From Hippophae tibetana (taxonomy: Eukaryota > Streptophyta > Magnoliopsida > Rosales > Elaeagnaceae): a stretch of 64,000 nt of DNA. The notes under the pieces were generated by a model that saw only the letters and a program-made list of their open reading frames with translations, did not search any database and was not told the DNA's origin. Of this stretch, positions 48,401 to 60,652 are shown in pieces (positions within the stretch are counted from its first letter, which is position 1; each line of letters begins with the position of its first letter). The stretch is taken from the NCBI GenBank assembly GCA_037013495.1, contig CM072810.1:56034843-56098842 (forward strand), read 5' to 3'. A program made the position numbers and the translations under genes.

Positions 48401-50450
48401 GCTTTTGGTAGGAAGGATTAGCTATTTTTCATATGTTTGGTATCAAAACATGATCTCAGGTTCGAATCCCATATAAGCACAAGTTCGAGATGAATTTCCC
48501 TTAAAAGAGACGGAATGACACAACCAAGGTAAGTATCAACCCTGGGTTCGTTGTTGTGGGCAACATTTGTATGTTGTTTCCAAGGGTCATTTATAAAGAC
48601 TGTGTGGTGCATGGGAGGTAACATCCTCGTGACTTGGTGTGAGCTTTGAAGGAGGATTAAGTGTGACAGTTCAAGCGTCCCGTATTGAAAGTTTATGCTT
48701 TAGGTAGGAAGGATTAGCTATTTTTCCTATATTTGGTATCAAAACATAATCTCAGGTTCGAATCTAATAAAAACCCAAGTTCGAGCTGAATTTCCCCTAA
48801 AAGAGACGGAATGACGCAACCGAGGTAAGTATCATCCCTGGGCTCGTTGTTGTCTGTAACCTTTCTATGTTGTTTCCAAGTGTCATTTAGAATGACTTGT
48901 GTCGTGCATGGGGGGCAACATCCTCGTGACTCTGTGTGAGCTTTGAACGAGAATTAAGTGTGACAGTTGAACCATCTACTATTGACTTCTTAACCTTTAG
49001 CTAAAAAGGATTAGCTATTTTTCGTATGTTTGGTATCAAAACATGATCTCAGATTCGAATCCTATATAAGCCCAAGTTCGTGATGAATTTCCCTTAAAAG
49101 AGACGGAATGACGCAACCAAGGTTAGTACCAACCCTGGGCTCGTTGTTGTGGGAAAACTTTGTATGTTGTTTCCAAGAGTTATTTAGAATGACTTGTGTG
49201 GTGCATGGGGGGTAACATCCTCGTGAATTGGTGTGAGCTTTGAACGAGGATTAAGTGTGACAGTTCAAGAGTTCCGTATTGAAAGTTTAAGTATTAGGTA
49301 GTAAGAAATAGCTATTTTTCCTATATTTGGTATCAAAACATGATCTCAGGTTCGAATCCAATAAAAACCCAAGTTCGAGAAGAATTTTCCTTAAAAGAGA
49401 CGGATTGACGCAACCAAGGTAAGTACCATCCCTGGGCTCGTTGTTGTGGGTAACCTTTTTATAATGTTTCCAAGTGTCATTTAGAATGACTTGTGTCCTG
49501 TATGTGGGGAAACATTCTCATGACTTGGTGTTAGCTTTGAACGAGGATTAAGTATGATAGTTTAAGCGTCCCGTATTGAAAGCTTAAGCTTTTGGTAGGA
49601 AGGATTAGCTATTTTTCATATGTTTGGTATCAAAACATGATCTCAGGTTCGAATCCCATATAAGCACAAGTTCGAGATGAATTTCCCTTAAAAGAGACGG
49701 AATGACACAACCAAGGTAAGTATCAACCCTGGGTTCGTTGTTGTGGGCAACATTTGTATGTTGTTTCCAAGGGTCATTTATAAAGACTGTGTGGTGCATG
49801 GGAGGTAACATCCTCGTGACTTGGTGTGAGCTTTGAAGGAGGATTAAGTGTGACAGTTCAAGCGTCCCGTATTGAAAGTTTATGCTTTAGGTAGGAAGGA
49901 TTAGCTATTTTTCCTATATTTGGTATCAAAACATAATCTCAGGTTCGAATCCAATAAAAACCCAAGTTCGAGCTGCATTTCCCCTAAAAGAGACGGAATG
50001 ACGCAACCGAGGTAAGTATCATCCCTGGGCTCGTTGTTGTCTGTAACCTTTCTATGTTGTTTCCAAGTGTCATTTAGAATGACTTGTGTCGTGCATGGGG
50101 GGCAACATCCTCGTGACTCTGTGTGAGCTTTGAACGAGAATTAAGTGTGACAGTTGAACCATCTACTATTGACTTCTTAACCTTTAGCTAAAAAGGATTA
50201 GCTATTTTTCGTATGTTTGGTATCAAAACATGATCTCAGATTCGAATCCTATATAAGCCCAAGTTCGTGATGAATTTCCCTTAAAAGAGACGGAATGACG
50301 CAACCAAGGTTAGTACCAACCCTGGGCTCGTTGTTGTGGGAAACATTTGTATGTTGTTTCCAAGAGTTATTTAGAATGACTTGTGTGGTGCATGGGGGGT
50401 AACATCCTCGTGACTTGGTGTGAGCTTTGAACGAGGATTAAGTGTGACAG
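45445..50450 (+). repeat. Higher-order repeat, 1187-bp unit of four monomers, ~4.2 copies
   Basis: Four distinct monomers repeat as a block with an exact 1187-bp step. The word 'catatgtttggtatc' opens corresponding monomers at about 46054, 47241, 48428 and 49615. Private markers within each unit are 'gtgggaaaactttg' with 'cgtgaattggtg', 'cctttttataatg' with 'gtcctgtatg', 'cccatataagcacaag', and 'aacataatctc' with 'gactctgtgtgag'. Units are almost identical. The match fades before 45445 and after about 50450, where 'ttcaagtgtcccg' replaces 'ttcaagagttccg'. Confidence 0.93.
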
Positions 50451-53400
50451 TTCAAGTGTCCCGTATTGAAAGCTTAAGCTTTAGGTAGGAAGGATTAGCT
50501 ATTTTTCCTATATTAATTATCAAAACATGATCTCAGGTTCGAATCCAATAAAAACTGAAATTCGAGAAGAATTTCCCTTAAAAGAGACGGAATGATGCAA
50601 CCAAGGTAAGTACCATCCCTGGGGTCGTTGTTGTGGGTAACCTTTCTATGTTGTTTCCAAGGGTCATTTAGAATGCCTTGTGTCTTGCATGGGGGGTAAC
50701 ATCCTCGTGACTTGGTGTGAGCTTTGAAAGAGGATTAAGTGTGATAGTTCAAGCGTCCCGTATTGAAAGTTTAAGCTTAAGGTAGGAAGGATTAGCTATT
50801 TTTCATATGTTTGGTATCAAAACATGATCTCAGGTTCGAATCCCATATAAGCACAAGTTCGAGATGATGTTCCCTTAAAAGAGACGGAATGACACAATCA
50901 AGGTAAGTACCAACCCTGGGTTCGTTGTTGTGGGCAACATTTGTATGTTGTTTCCAAGGGTCATTTTTAATGACTGTGTGGTGCATGGGAGGTAACATCC
51001 TCGTGACTTGGTGTGAGCTTTGAAAGAGGATTAAGTGTGACAGTTCAAGCTTCCCGTATTGAAAGTTTAAGCTTTAGGTAGGATGGATTAGCTATTTTTC
51101 CTATATTAATTATCAAAACATGATCTCAGGTTCGAATCCTATAAAAACTCAAGTTCGAAAAGAATTTCCCTTAAAAGAGACGGAATGATGCAACCAAGGT
51201 AAGTACCAACCCTGGGGTCGTTGTTGTGGGTAACCTTTATATGTTCTTTCCAAGGGTCATTTAGAATGGCTTGTGTCGTTCATGGGGGGTAACATCCTCG
51301 TGACTTGGAGTGAGCTTTGACCGAGAATTAAGTGTGACAGTTCAACCATCTCTTATTGAAATCTTAAGCATTAGGTAAGAAAGATTAGCTATTTTTCGTA
51401 TGTTTGGAATCAAAACATGATCTCAGGTTCGAATCCCATAAAAGCCCAACTTCGTGATGAATTTCCCTTAAAAGAGACGGAATGACGCACCCTAGGTAAG
51501 TATCATCCCTGGGCTCGTTGTTGTGGGTAACCTTTGTATGTTGTTTCCAAGGGTCATTTAGAATGACTGTGTGGTGCATGGGAGGTAACATTCACGTGAC
51601 TTGGTGTGAGCTTTGAAGGAGGATTAAGTGTGACAGTTCAAGTGTCTCGTATTGAAAGCTTAAGCTTTAGGTAGGAAGGATTAGCTATTTTTCCTAAATT
51701 TGGTATCAAAACATGATCTCAGGTTCGAATCCAATAAAAACCCAAGTTCGAGAAGTATTTCCCTTAAAAGAGACGGAATGACGCAACAAAGGTAAGTACC
51801 ATCCCTGGGCTCGTTGTTGTCGGTAACCTTTCTATGTTGTTTCCAAGGGTCATTTAGAATGACTTGTGTCATGCATGTGGGGAAACAGTCTCGTGACTTG
51901 GTGTGACCTTTAAACGAGGATTAAGTGTGATAGTTCAAGTGTCTCGTATTAAAAGCTTAAGCTTTAGGTAAAAAGGATTAGCTATTTTTCCTATGTTTGG
52001 TATCAAAACATGATCTCAGGTTCGAATCCATTAAAAACCCAAGTTCGAAAGAATTTGCCTTAAAAGAGAGGGAATAACACAACCAAGGTAAGTACCATCC
52101 CTGGGCTCGTTGTTGTCGGTAACCTTTCTATGTTGTTTCCAAGGGACATTTAGAATGACTTGTGTCGTGCATGGGCAGAAACTTTCTCGTGACTTGGTGC
52201 GAGCTTTGAACGAGGATTAAGTATGACAGTTTAAGCGTCCCGTATTGAAAGCTTAAGCTTTTGGTAGGAAGGATTAGCTAATTTTCATATGTTTGGTATC
52301 AAAACATGATCTCAGGTTCGAATCCCATATAAGCACAAGTTCGAGATGCATTTCCCTTAAAAGAGACGGAATGACACAACCAAGGTAAGTACCAACCCTG
52401 GGTTCGTTGTTTTGGGCAACATTTGTATGTTGTTTCCAAGGGTCATTTATAATGACTGTGTGGTGCATGGGAGGTATCATCCTCGTGACTTGGTGTGAGC
52501 TTTGAAGGAGGATTAAGTGTGACAATTCAAGCGTCCCGTATTGAAAGTTTAAACTTTAGGTAGGAAGGATTAGCTATTTTTCCTATATTAATTATCAAAA
52601 CATGATCTCAGGTTCGAATCCAATAAAAACTCAAGTTCGAGAAGAATTTCCCTTAAAAGAGACGGAATGATGCAACCAAGGTAAGTACCATCCCTGGGGT
52701 CGTTGTTGTGGATAACCTTTCTATGTTGTTTCCAAGGGTCATTTAGAATGGCTTGTGTCGTGCATGGGGGGTAACATTCTCGTGACTTGGAGTGAGCTTT
52801 GACCGAGAATTAAGTGTGACAGTTAAACCATCTCTTATTGAAATCTTAAGCATTAGGTAAGAAAGATTAGCTATTTTTCGTATGTTTGGTATCAAAACAT
52901 GATATCAGGTTCGAATCCCATAAAAGCCCAAGTTCGTGATGAATTTCCCTTAAAAGAGACGGAATGACACAACCAAGGTAAGTACCAACCCTGGGTTCGT
53001 TGTTGTGGGTAACCTTTGTATGTTGTTTCCAAGGGTCATTTAGAATGACTGTGTGGTGCATGGGAGGTAACATCCCCGTGACTTGGTGTGAGCTTTGAAA
53101 GAGGATCAAGTGTGACAGTTTAAGTGTCCCGTATTGAAAGCTTATGCTTTAGGTAGGAAGGATTAGCTATTTTTCCTATATTAATTATCAAAACATGATC
53201 TTAGGTTCGAATCCAATAAAAACCCAAGTTCGAGAAGAATTTCCCTTAAAAGAGACAGAATGACGCAACCAAGGTAAGTACCATCCCTGGGGTCGTTGTT
53301 TTCATTAACCTTTCTATGTTGTTTCCAACAGTCATTTAGAATGACTTGTGTCGTACATGTGGGGAAACATTCTCGTGACTTGGTGTGAGCTTTGAAAGAG

Positions 53401-56400
53401 GATTAAGTGTGATAGTTCAAGCGTCCCGTATTGAAAGTTTATGCTTTAGGTAGGAAGGATTAGCTATTTTTCCTATATTTGGTATCAAAACATGATCTCA
53501 GGTTCGAATCCAATAAAAACCCAAGTTCGAGAAGAATTTCCCTTAAAAGAGACGGAATGACGCAACCTAGGTAAGTATCATCCCTGGGCTCGTTGTTGTG
53601 GGTAACCTTTGTATGTTGTTTCCAAGGGTCATTTATAATGACTGTGTGGTGCATGGGAGGTAACATCCTCGTGACTGGGTGTGAGCTTTGAAGGAGGATT
53701 AAGTGTGACAGTTCAAGCTTCCCGTATTGAAAGTTTAAGCTTTAGGTAGGATGGATTAGCTATTTTTCCTATATTAATTATCAAAACATGATCTCAGGTT
53801 CGAATCCTATAAAAACTCAAGTTCGAGAAGAATTTCCCTTAAAAGAGACGGAATGATGCAACCAAGGTAAGTACCAACCCTGGGGTCGTTGTTGTGGGTA
53901 ACCTTTCTATGTTGTTTCCAAGGGTCATTTAGAATGGCTTGTGTCGTGCATGGGGGGTAACATCCTCGTGACTTGGTGTGAGCTTTGACCGAGAATTAAG
54001 TGTGACAGTTCAACCATCTCTTATTGAAATCTTAAGCATTAGGTAGGAAGGATTAGCTATTTTTCCTATATTTAGTATCAAAACATGATCTCAGGTTCGA
54101 ATCCAATAAAAGCCCAAGTTCGTGATGAATTTCCCTTAAAAGAGACGGAATGACGCAAAAAAGGTAAGTATCATCACTGGGCTCGTTGTTGCCGGTAACC
54201 TTTCTATGTTGTTTCCAAGGGTCATTTAGAATGACTGTGTGGTGCATGGGAGGTAACATCCACGTGACTTGGTGTGAGCTTTGAAGGAGGATCAAGTGTG
54301 ACAGTTTAAGTGTCCCGTATTGAAAGCTTATGCTTTAGGTAGGAAGGATTAGCTATTTTTCCTATATTAATTATCAAAACATGATCTTAGGTTCGAATCC
54401 AATAAAAACCCAAGTTCGAGAAGAATTTCCCTTAAAAGAAACAGAATGACGCAACCAAGGTAAGTACCATCCCTGGGGTCGTTGTTTTCATTAACCTTTC
54501 TATGTTGTTTCCAACAGTCATTTAGAATGACTTGTGTCGTGCATGTGGGGAAACATTCTCGTGACTTGGTGTGAGCTTTGAAAGAGGATTAAGTGTGATA
54601 GTTCAAGCTTCCCGTATTGAAAGTTTATGCTTTAGGTAGGAAGGATTAGCTATTTTTCCTATATTTGGTATCAAAACATGATCTCAGGTTCGAATCCAAT
54701 AAAAACCCAAGTTCGAGAAACATTTCCCTTAAAAGAGACGGAATGACGCAACCAAGGTAAGTACCATCCCTGGGGTCGTTGTTGTGGGTAACCTTTGTAT
54801 GTTGTTTCCGAGGGTCATTTAGAATGACTGTGTGGTGCATGGGAGGTAACATCCCCGTGACTTGGTGTGAGCTTTGAAGGAGGATTAAGTGTGACAGTTC
54901 AAGTGTCTCGTATTGAAAGCTTAAGCTTTAGGTAGGAAGGATTAGCTATTTTTCCTATATTTGGTATCAAAACATGATCTCAGGTTCGAATCGAATAAAA
55001 ACCCAAGTTCGAGAAGAATTTACCTTAAAAGAGACGGAATGACGCAACCTAGGTAAGTATCATCCCTGGGCTCGTTGTTGTGGGTAACCTTTGTATGTTG
55101 TTTCTAAGGGTCATTTAGAATGACTGTGTGGTGCATGGGAGGTAACATCCCCGTGACTTGGTGTGAGCTTTGAAGGAGGATTAAGTGTGACAGTTCAAGT
55201 GTCTCGTATTGAAAGCTTAAGCTTTAGGTAGGAAGGATTAGCTATTTTTCTTATATTAATTATCAAAACATGATCTTAGGTTCGAATCCAATAAAAACCC
55301 AAGTTCGAGAAGAATTTCCCTTAAAAGAGACAGAATGACGCAACCAAGGTAAGTACCATCCCTGGGGTCGTTGTTTTCATTAACCTTTCTATGTTGTTTC
55401 CAACAGTCATTTAGAATGACTTGTATCGTGCATGTGGGGAAACATTCTCGTGACTTGGTGTGAGCTTTGAAAGAGGATTAAGTGTGATAGTTCAAGCGTC
55501 CCGTATTGAAAGTTTATGCTTTAGGTAGGAAGAATTAGCTATTTTTCCTATAATTGGTATCAAAACATGATCTCAGGTTCGAATCCAATAAAAACCCAAG
55601 TTCGAGAAGAATTTCCCTTAAAAGAGACGGAATAACGCAACCTAGGTAAGTATCATCCATGGGCTCGTTGTTGTGGGTAACCTTTGTATGTTGTTTCCAA
55701 GGGTCATTTAGAATGACTGTATGGTGCATGGGAGGTAACATCCCCGTGACTTGGTGTGAGCTTTGAAGGAGGATTAAGTGTGACAGTTCAAGTGTCTCGT
55801 ATTGAAAGCTTAAGCTTTAGGTAGGAAGGATTAGCTATTTTTCCTATATTTGGTATCAAAACATGATCTCAGGTTCGAATCGAATAAAAACCCAAGTTCG
55901 AGAAGAATTTCCCTTAAAAGAGACGGAATGACGCAACCTAGGTAACTATCATCCCTGGGCTCGTTGTTGTGGGTAACCTTTGTATGTTGTTTCCAAGGGT
56001 CATTTAGAATGACTGTGTGGTGCATGGGAGGTAACATCCCCGTGACTTGGTGTGAGCTTTGAAGGAGGATTAAGTGTGACAGTTCAAGTGTCTCGTATTG
56101 AAAGCTTAAGCTTTAGGTAGGAAGGATTAGCTATTTTTCCTATATTTAGTATCAAAACATGATCTCAGGTTTGAATCCAATAAAAACCCAAGTTCGGGAA
56201 GAATTTCCCTTAAAAGAGACGGAATGACGCAACCAAGGTAAGTACCATCCCTGGGGTCGTTGTTTTCATTAACCTTTCTATGTTGTTTCCAACGGTCATT
56301 TAGAATGACTTGTGTCGTGCATGTGGGGAAATATTCTGGTGACTTGGTGTGAGCTTTGAAAGAGGATTAAGTGTTACAGTTCAAGCGTCCCGTATTGAAA

Positions 56401-58035
56401 GTTTATGCTTTAGGTAGGAAGGATTAGCTATTTTTCCTATATTTGGTATCAAAACATGATCTCAGGTTCGAATCCAATAAAAACCCAAGTTCGAGAAACA
56501 TTTCCCTTAAAAGAGACGGAATGACGCAACCAAGGTAAGTACCATCCCTGGGGTCTTTGTTTTCATTAACCTTTCTATGTTGTTTCCAACGGTCATTTAG
56601 AATGACTTGTGTCGTGCATGTGGGGAAACATTCTCGTGACTTGGTGTGAGCTTTGAAAGAGGATCAAGTGTGACAGTTCAAGCGTCCCGTATTGAAAGTT
56701 TATGCTTTAGGTAGTAAGGATTAGCTATTTTTCCTATATTAATTATCAAAACATGATCTTAGGTTCGAATCAAATAAAAACCCAAGTTCGAGAAGAATTT
56801 CCCTTAAAAGAGACGGAATGACGCAACCAAGGTAAGTAAAATCCCTGGGGTCGTTGTTTTCATTAACCTTTCTATGTTGTTTCCAAGGGTTCATTTAGAA
56901 TGACTGTGTGGTGCATGGGAGGTAACATCCCCGTGACTTGGTGTGAGCTTTGAAGGAGGATTAAGTGTGACAGTTCAAGTGTCTCGTATTGAAAGGTTAA
57001 GCTTTAGGTAGGAAGGATTAGCTATTTTTCCTATATTTAGTATCAAAACATGATCTCAGGTTCGAATCCAATAAAAACCCAAGTTCGAAAAGAATTTCCC
57101 TTAAAAGAGACCGAATGACACAACAAAGGTAAGTACCATCCCTGGGCTCGTTGTTGCCGGTAACCTTTCTATGTTGTTTCCAAGGGTCATTTAGAATGAC
57201 TTGTTTCAGGAATGTGGGGAAACATTCTCGTGACTTGGTGTGACCTTTAAACGAGGTTTAAGTGTGATAGTTCAAGTGTCCCGTATTAAAAGCTTAAGCT
57301 TTAGGTAGGAAGGATTAGCTATTTTTCCTATGTTTGGTATCAAAACATGATCTCAGGTTCGAATCCATTAAAAACCCAAGTTCGAGAAGAATTTTCCTTA
57401 AAAGAGACGGAATAACGCAACCAAGGTAAGTACCATCCCTGGGCTCATTGTTGTCGGTAACCTTTCTATGTTGTTTCCAAGGGACATTTAGAATGACTTG
57501 TGTCGTGCATGGGCAGAACCTTTCTCGAGACTTGGTGCGAGCTTTGAACGAGGATTAAGTATGACAGTTTAAGCGTCCCGTATTGAAAGCTTAAGCTTTT
57601 GGTAGGAAGGATTAGCTAATTTTCATATGTTAGGTATCAAAACAAGATCTCAGGTTCGAATCCCATATAAGCACAAGTTCGAGATGAATTTCCCTTAAAA
57701 GAGAGGGAATGACACAACCAAGGTAAGTACCAACCCTGGGTTCGTTGTTTTGGGCAACATTTGTATGTTGTTTCCAAGGGTCATTTATAATGACTGTGTG
57801 GTGCATGGGAGGTATCATCCTCGTGACTTGGTGTGAGCTTTGAAGGAGGATTAACTGTGACAGTTCAAGCGTCCCGTATTGAAAGTTTAAGTTTTAGGTA
57901 GAAAGGATTAGCTATTTTTCCTATATTAATTATCAAAACATGATCTCAGGTTCGAATCCAATAAAAACTCAAGTTCGAGAAGAATTTCCCTTAAAAGAGA
58001 AGGAATGATGCAACCAAGGTAAGTACCATCCCTGG

Positions 58036-58332
58036 GGTCGTTGTTGTGGGTAACCTTTCTATGTTGTTTCCAAGGGTCATTTAGAATGGCTTGTGTCGTG
58101 CATGGGGGGTAACATCCTCGTGACTTGGAGTGAGCTTTGACCGAGAATTAAGTGTGACAGTTCAACCATCTCTTATTGAAATCTTAAGCATTAGGTAAGA
58201 AAGATTAGCTATTTTTCGTATGTTTGGTATCAAAACATGATCTCAGGTTCGAATCCCATAAAAGCCCAAGTTCGTGATTAATTTCCCTTAAAAGAGACGG
58301 AATGACACAACCAAGGTAAGTACCAACCCTGG
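58036..58332 (+). repeat. Reference satellite monomer, class B (297 bp)
   Basis: This monomer is counted in the same phase as the class A example. Diagnostic words are 'gttgtgggtaacctttct', 'aatggcttgtgtcgtgcat', 'gacttggagtgagctttga', 'ccgagaattaag', 'accatctcttattgaaatc' and 'cgtatgtttggtatc'. Class B monomers are usually followed directly by a class C monomer, which makes a B-C dimer of about 593 bp that recurs across the window. Confidence 0.88.
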
Positions 58333-58628
58333 GTTCGTTGTTGTGGGTAACCTTTGTATGTTGTTTCCAAGGGTCATTTAGAATGACTGTGTGGTGCATG
58401 GGAGGTAACATCCCCGTGACTTGGTGTGAGCTTTGAAGGAGGATTAAGTGTGACAGTTCAAGTGTCTCGTATTGAAAGCTTAAGCTTTAGGTAGGAAGGA
58501 TTAGCTATTTTTCCTATATTTAGTATCAAAACATGATCTCAGGTTCGAATCCAATAAAAACCCAAGTTCGAGAAGAATTTCCCTTAAAAGAGACGGAATG
58601 ACGCAACCAAGGTAAGTACCATCCCTGG
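58333..58628 (+). repeat. Reference satellite monomer, class C (296 bp)
   Basis: This monomer follows the class B example directly. Diagnostic words are 'acctttgtatgttgtttcc', 'gactgtgtggtgcatggg' and 'aggtaacatccccgtg'. The reverse complement of 'catgggaggtaacat' supplies an ATG, so class C copies show an open minus-strand frame of about 60-80 codons. That frame begins MLPPMHHT in most copies. It is conserved only as far as the monomers are. Confidence 0.88.
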
Positions 58629-60652
58629 GGTCGTTGTTTTCATTAACCTTTCTATGTTGTTTCCAACGGTCATTTAGAATGACTTGTGTCGTGCATGTGG
58701 GGAAATATTCTGGTGACTTGGTGTGAGCTTTGAAAGAGGATTAAGTGTTACAGTTCAAGCGTCCCGTATTGAAAGTTTATGCTTTAGGTAGGAAGGATTA
58801 GCTATTTTTCCTATATTTGGTATCAAAACATGATCTCAGGTTCGAATCCAATAAAAACCCAAGTTCGAGAAGAATTTCCCTTAAAAGAGACGGAATGACG
58901 CAACCTAGGTAAGTATCATCCCTGGGCTCGTTGTTGTGGGTAACCTTTGTATTTTGTTTCCAAGGGTCATTTATAATGACTGTGTGGTGCATGGGAGGTA
59001 ACATCCTCGTGACTGGGTGTGAGCTTTGAAGGAGGATTAAGTGTGACAGTTCAAGTGTCTCGTATTGAAAGCTTAAGCTTTAGGTAGGAAGGATTAGCTA
59101 TTTTTCCTATATTTAGTATCAAAACATGATCTCAGGTTTGAATCCAATAAAAACCCAAGTTCGGGAAGAATTTCCCTTAAAAGAGACGGAATGACGCAAC
59201 CAAGGTAAGTACCATCCCTGGGGTCGTTGTTTTCATTAACCTTTCTATGTTGTTTCCAACGGTCATTTAGAATGACTTGTGTCGTGCATGTGGGGAAATA
59301 TTCTGGTGACTTGGTGTGAGCTTTGAAAGAGGATTAAGTGTTACAGTTCAAGCGTCCCGTATTGAAAGTTTATGCTTTAGGTAGGAAGGATTAGCTATTT
59401 TTCCTATATTTGGTATCAAAACATGATCTCAGGTTCGAATCCAATAAAAACCCCAGTTCGGGAAACATTTCCCTTAAAAGAGACGGAATGACGCAACCAA
59501 GGTAAGTACCATCCCTGGGGTCTTTGTTTTCATTAACCTTTCTATGTTGTTTCCAACAGTCATTTAGAATGACTTGTGTCGTGCATGTGGGGAAACATTC
59601 TCGTGACTTGGTGTGAGCTTTGAAAGAGGATTAAGTGTGATAGTTCAAGCGTCCCGTATTGAAAGTTTATGCTTTAGGTAGGAAGGATTAGCTATTTTTC
59701 CTATATTTGGTATCAAAACATGATCTCAGGTTCGAATCCAATAAAAACCCAAGTTCGAGAAGAATTTCCCTTAAAAGAGACGGAATGACGCAACCAAGGT
59801 AAGTACCATCCCTGGGGTCGTTGTTTTCATTAACATTTCTATGTTGTTTCCAACGGTCATTTAGAATGACTTGTGTCGTGCATGTGGGGAAATATTCTGG
59901 TGACTTGGTGTGAGCTTTGAAAGAGGATTAAGTGTTACAGTTCAAGCGTCCCGTATTGAAAGTTTATGCTTTAGGTAGGAAGGATTAGCTATTTTTCCTA
60001 TATTTGGTATCAAAACATGATCTCAGGTTCGAATCCAATAAAAACCCAAGTTCGAGAAGAATTTCCCTTAAAAGAGACGGAATGACGCAACCTAGGTAAG
60101 TATCATCCCTGGGCTCGTTGTTGTGGGTAACCTTTGTATGTTGTTTCCAAGGGTCATTTATAATGACTGTGTGGTGCATGGGAGGTAACATCCTCGTGAC
60201 TGGGTGTGAGCTTTGAAGGAGGATTAAGTGTGACAGTTCAAGTGTCTCGTATTGAAAGCTTAAGCTTTAGGTAGGAAGGATTAGCTATTTTTCCTATATT
60301 TAGTATCAAAACATGATCTCAGGTTTGAATCCAATAAAAACCCAAGTTCGGGAAGAATTTCCCTTAAAAGAGACGGAATGACGCAACCAAGGTAAGTACC
60401 ATCCCTGGGGTCGTTGTTTTCATTAACCTTTCTATGTTGTTTCCAACGGTCATTTAGAATGACTTATGTCGTGCATGTGGGGAAATATTCTGGTGACTTG
60501 GTGTGAGCTTTGAAAGAGGATTAAGTGTTACAGTTCAAGCGTCCCGTATTGAAAGTTTATGCTTTAGGTAGGAAGGATTAGCTATTTTTCCTATATTTGG
60601 TATCAAAACATGATCTCAGGTTCGAATCCAATAAAAACCCAAGTTCGAGAAA

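Larger units (their letters stand above)
56500..59600 (+). repeat. Long-range duplicate, copy 1 (partner 60653-63753, offset ~4153 bp)
   Basis: About ten monomers recur in the same order 14 monomers downstream. Shared rare variants include 'gtctttgttttc' or 'gtgtttgttttc', 'aagtaaaatccctg', 'agagaccgaatgacacaac', 'cttgtttcaggaatg', 'gggcagaa' with 'ctcgagacttgg', 'gattaatttccc' and 'aggtttgaatcc'. Small differences show the copies are not identical. Confidence 0.78.
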
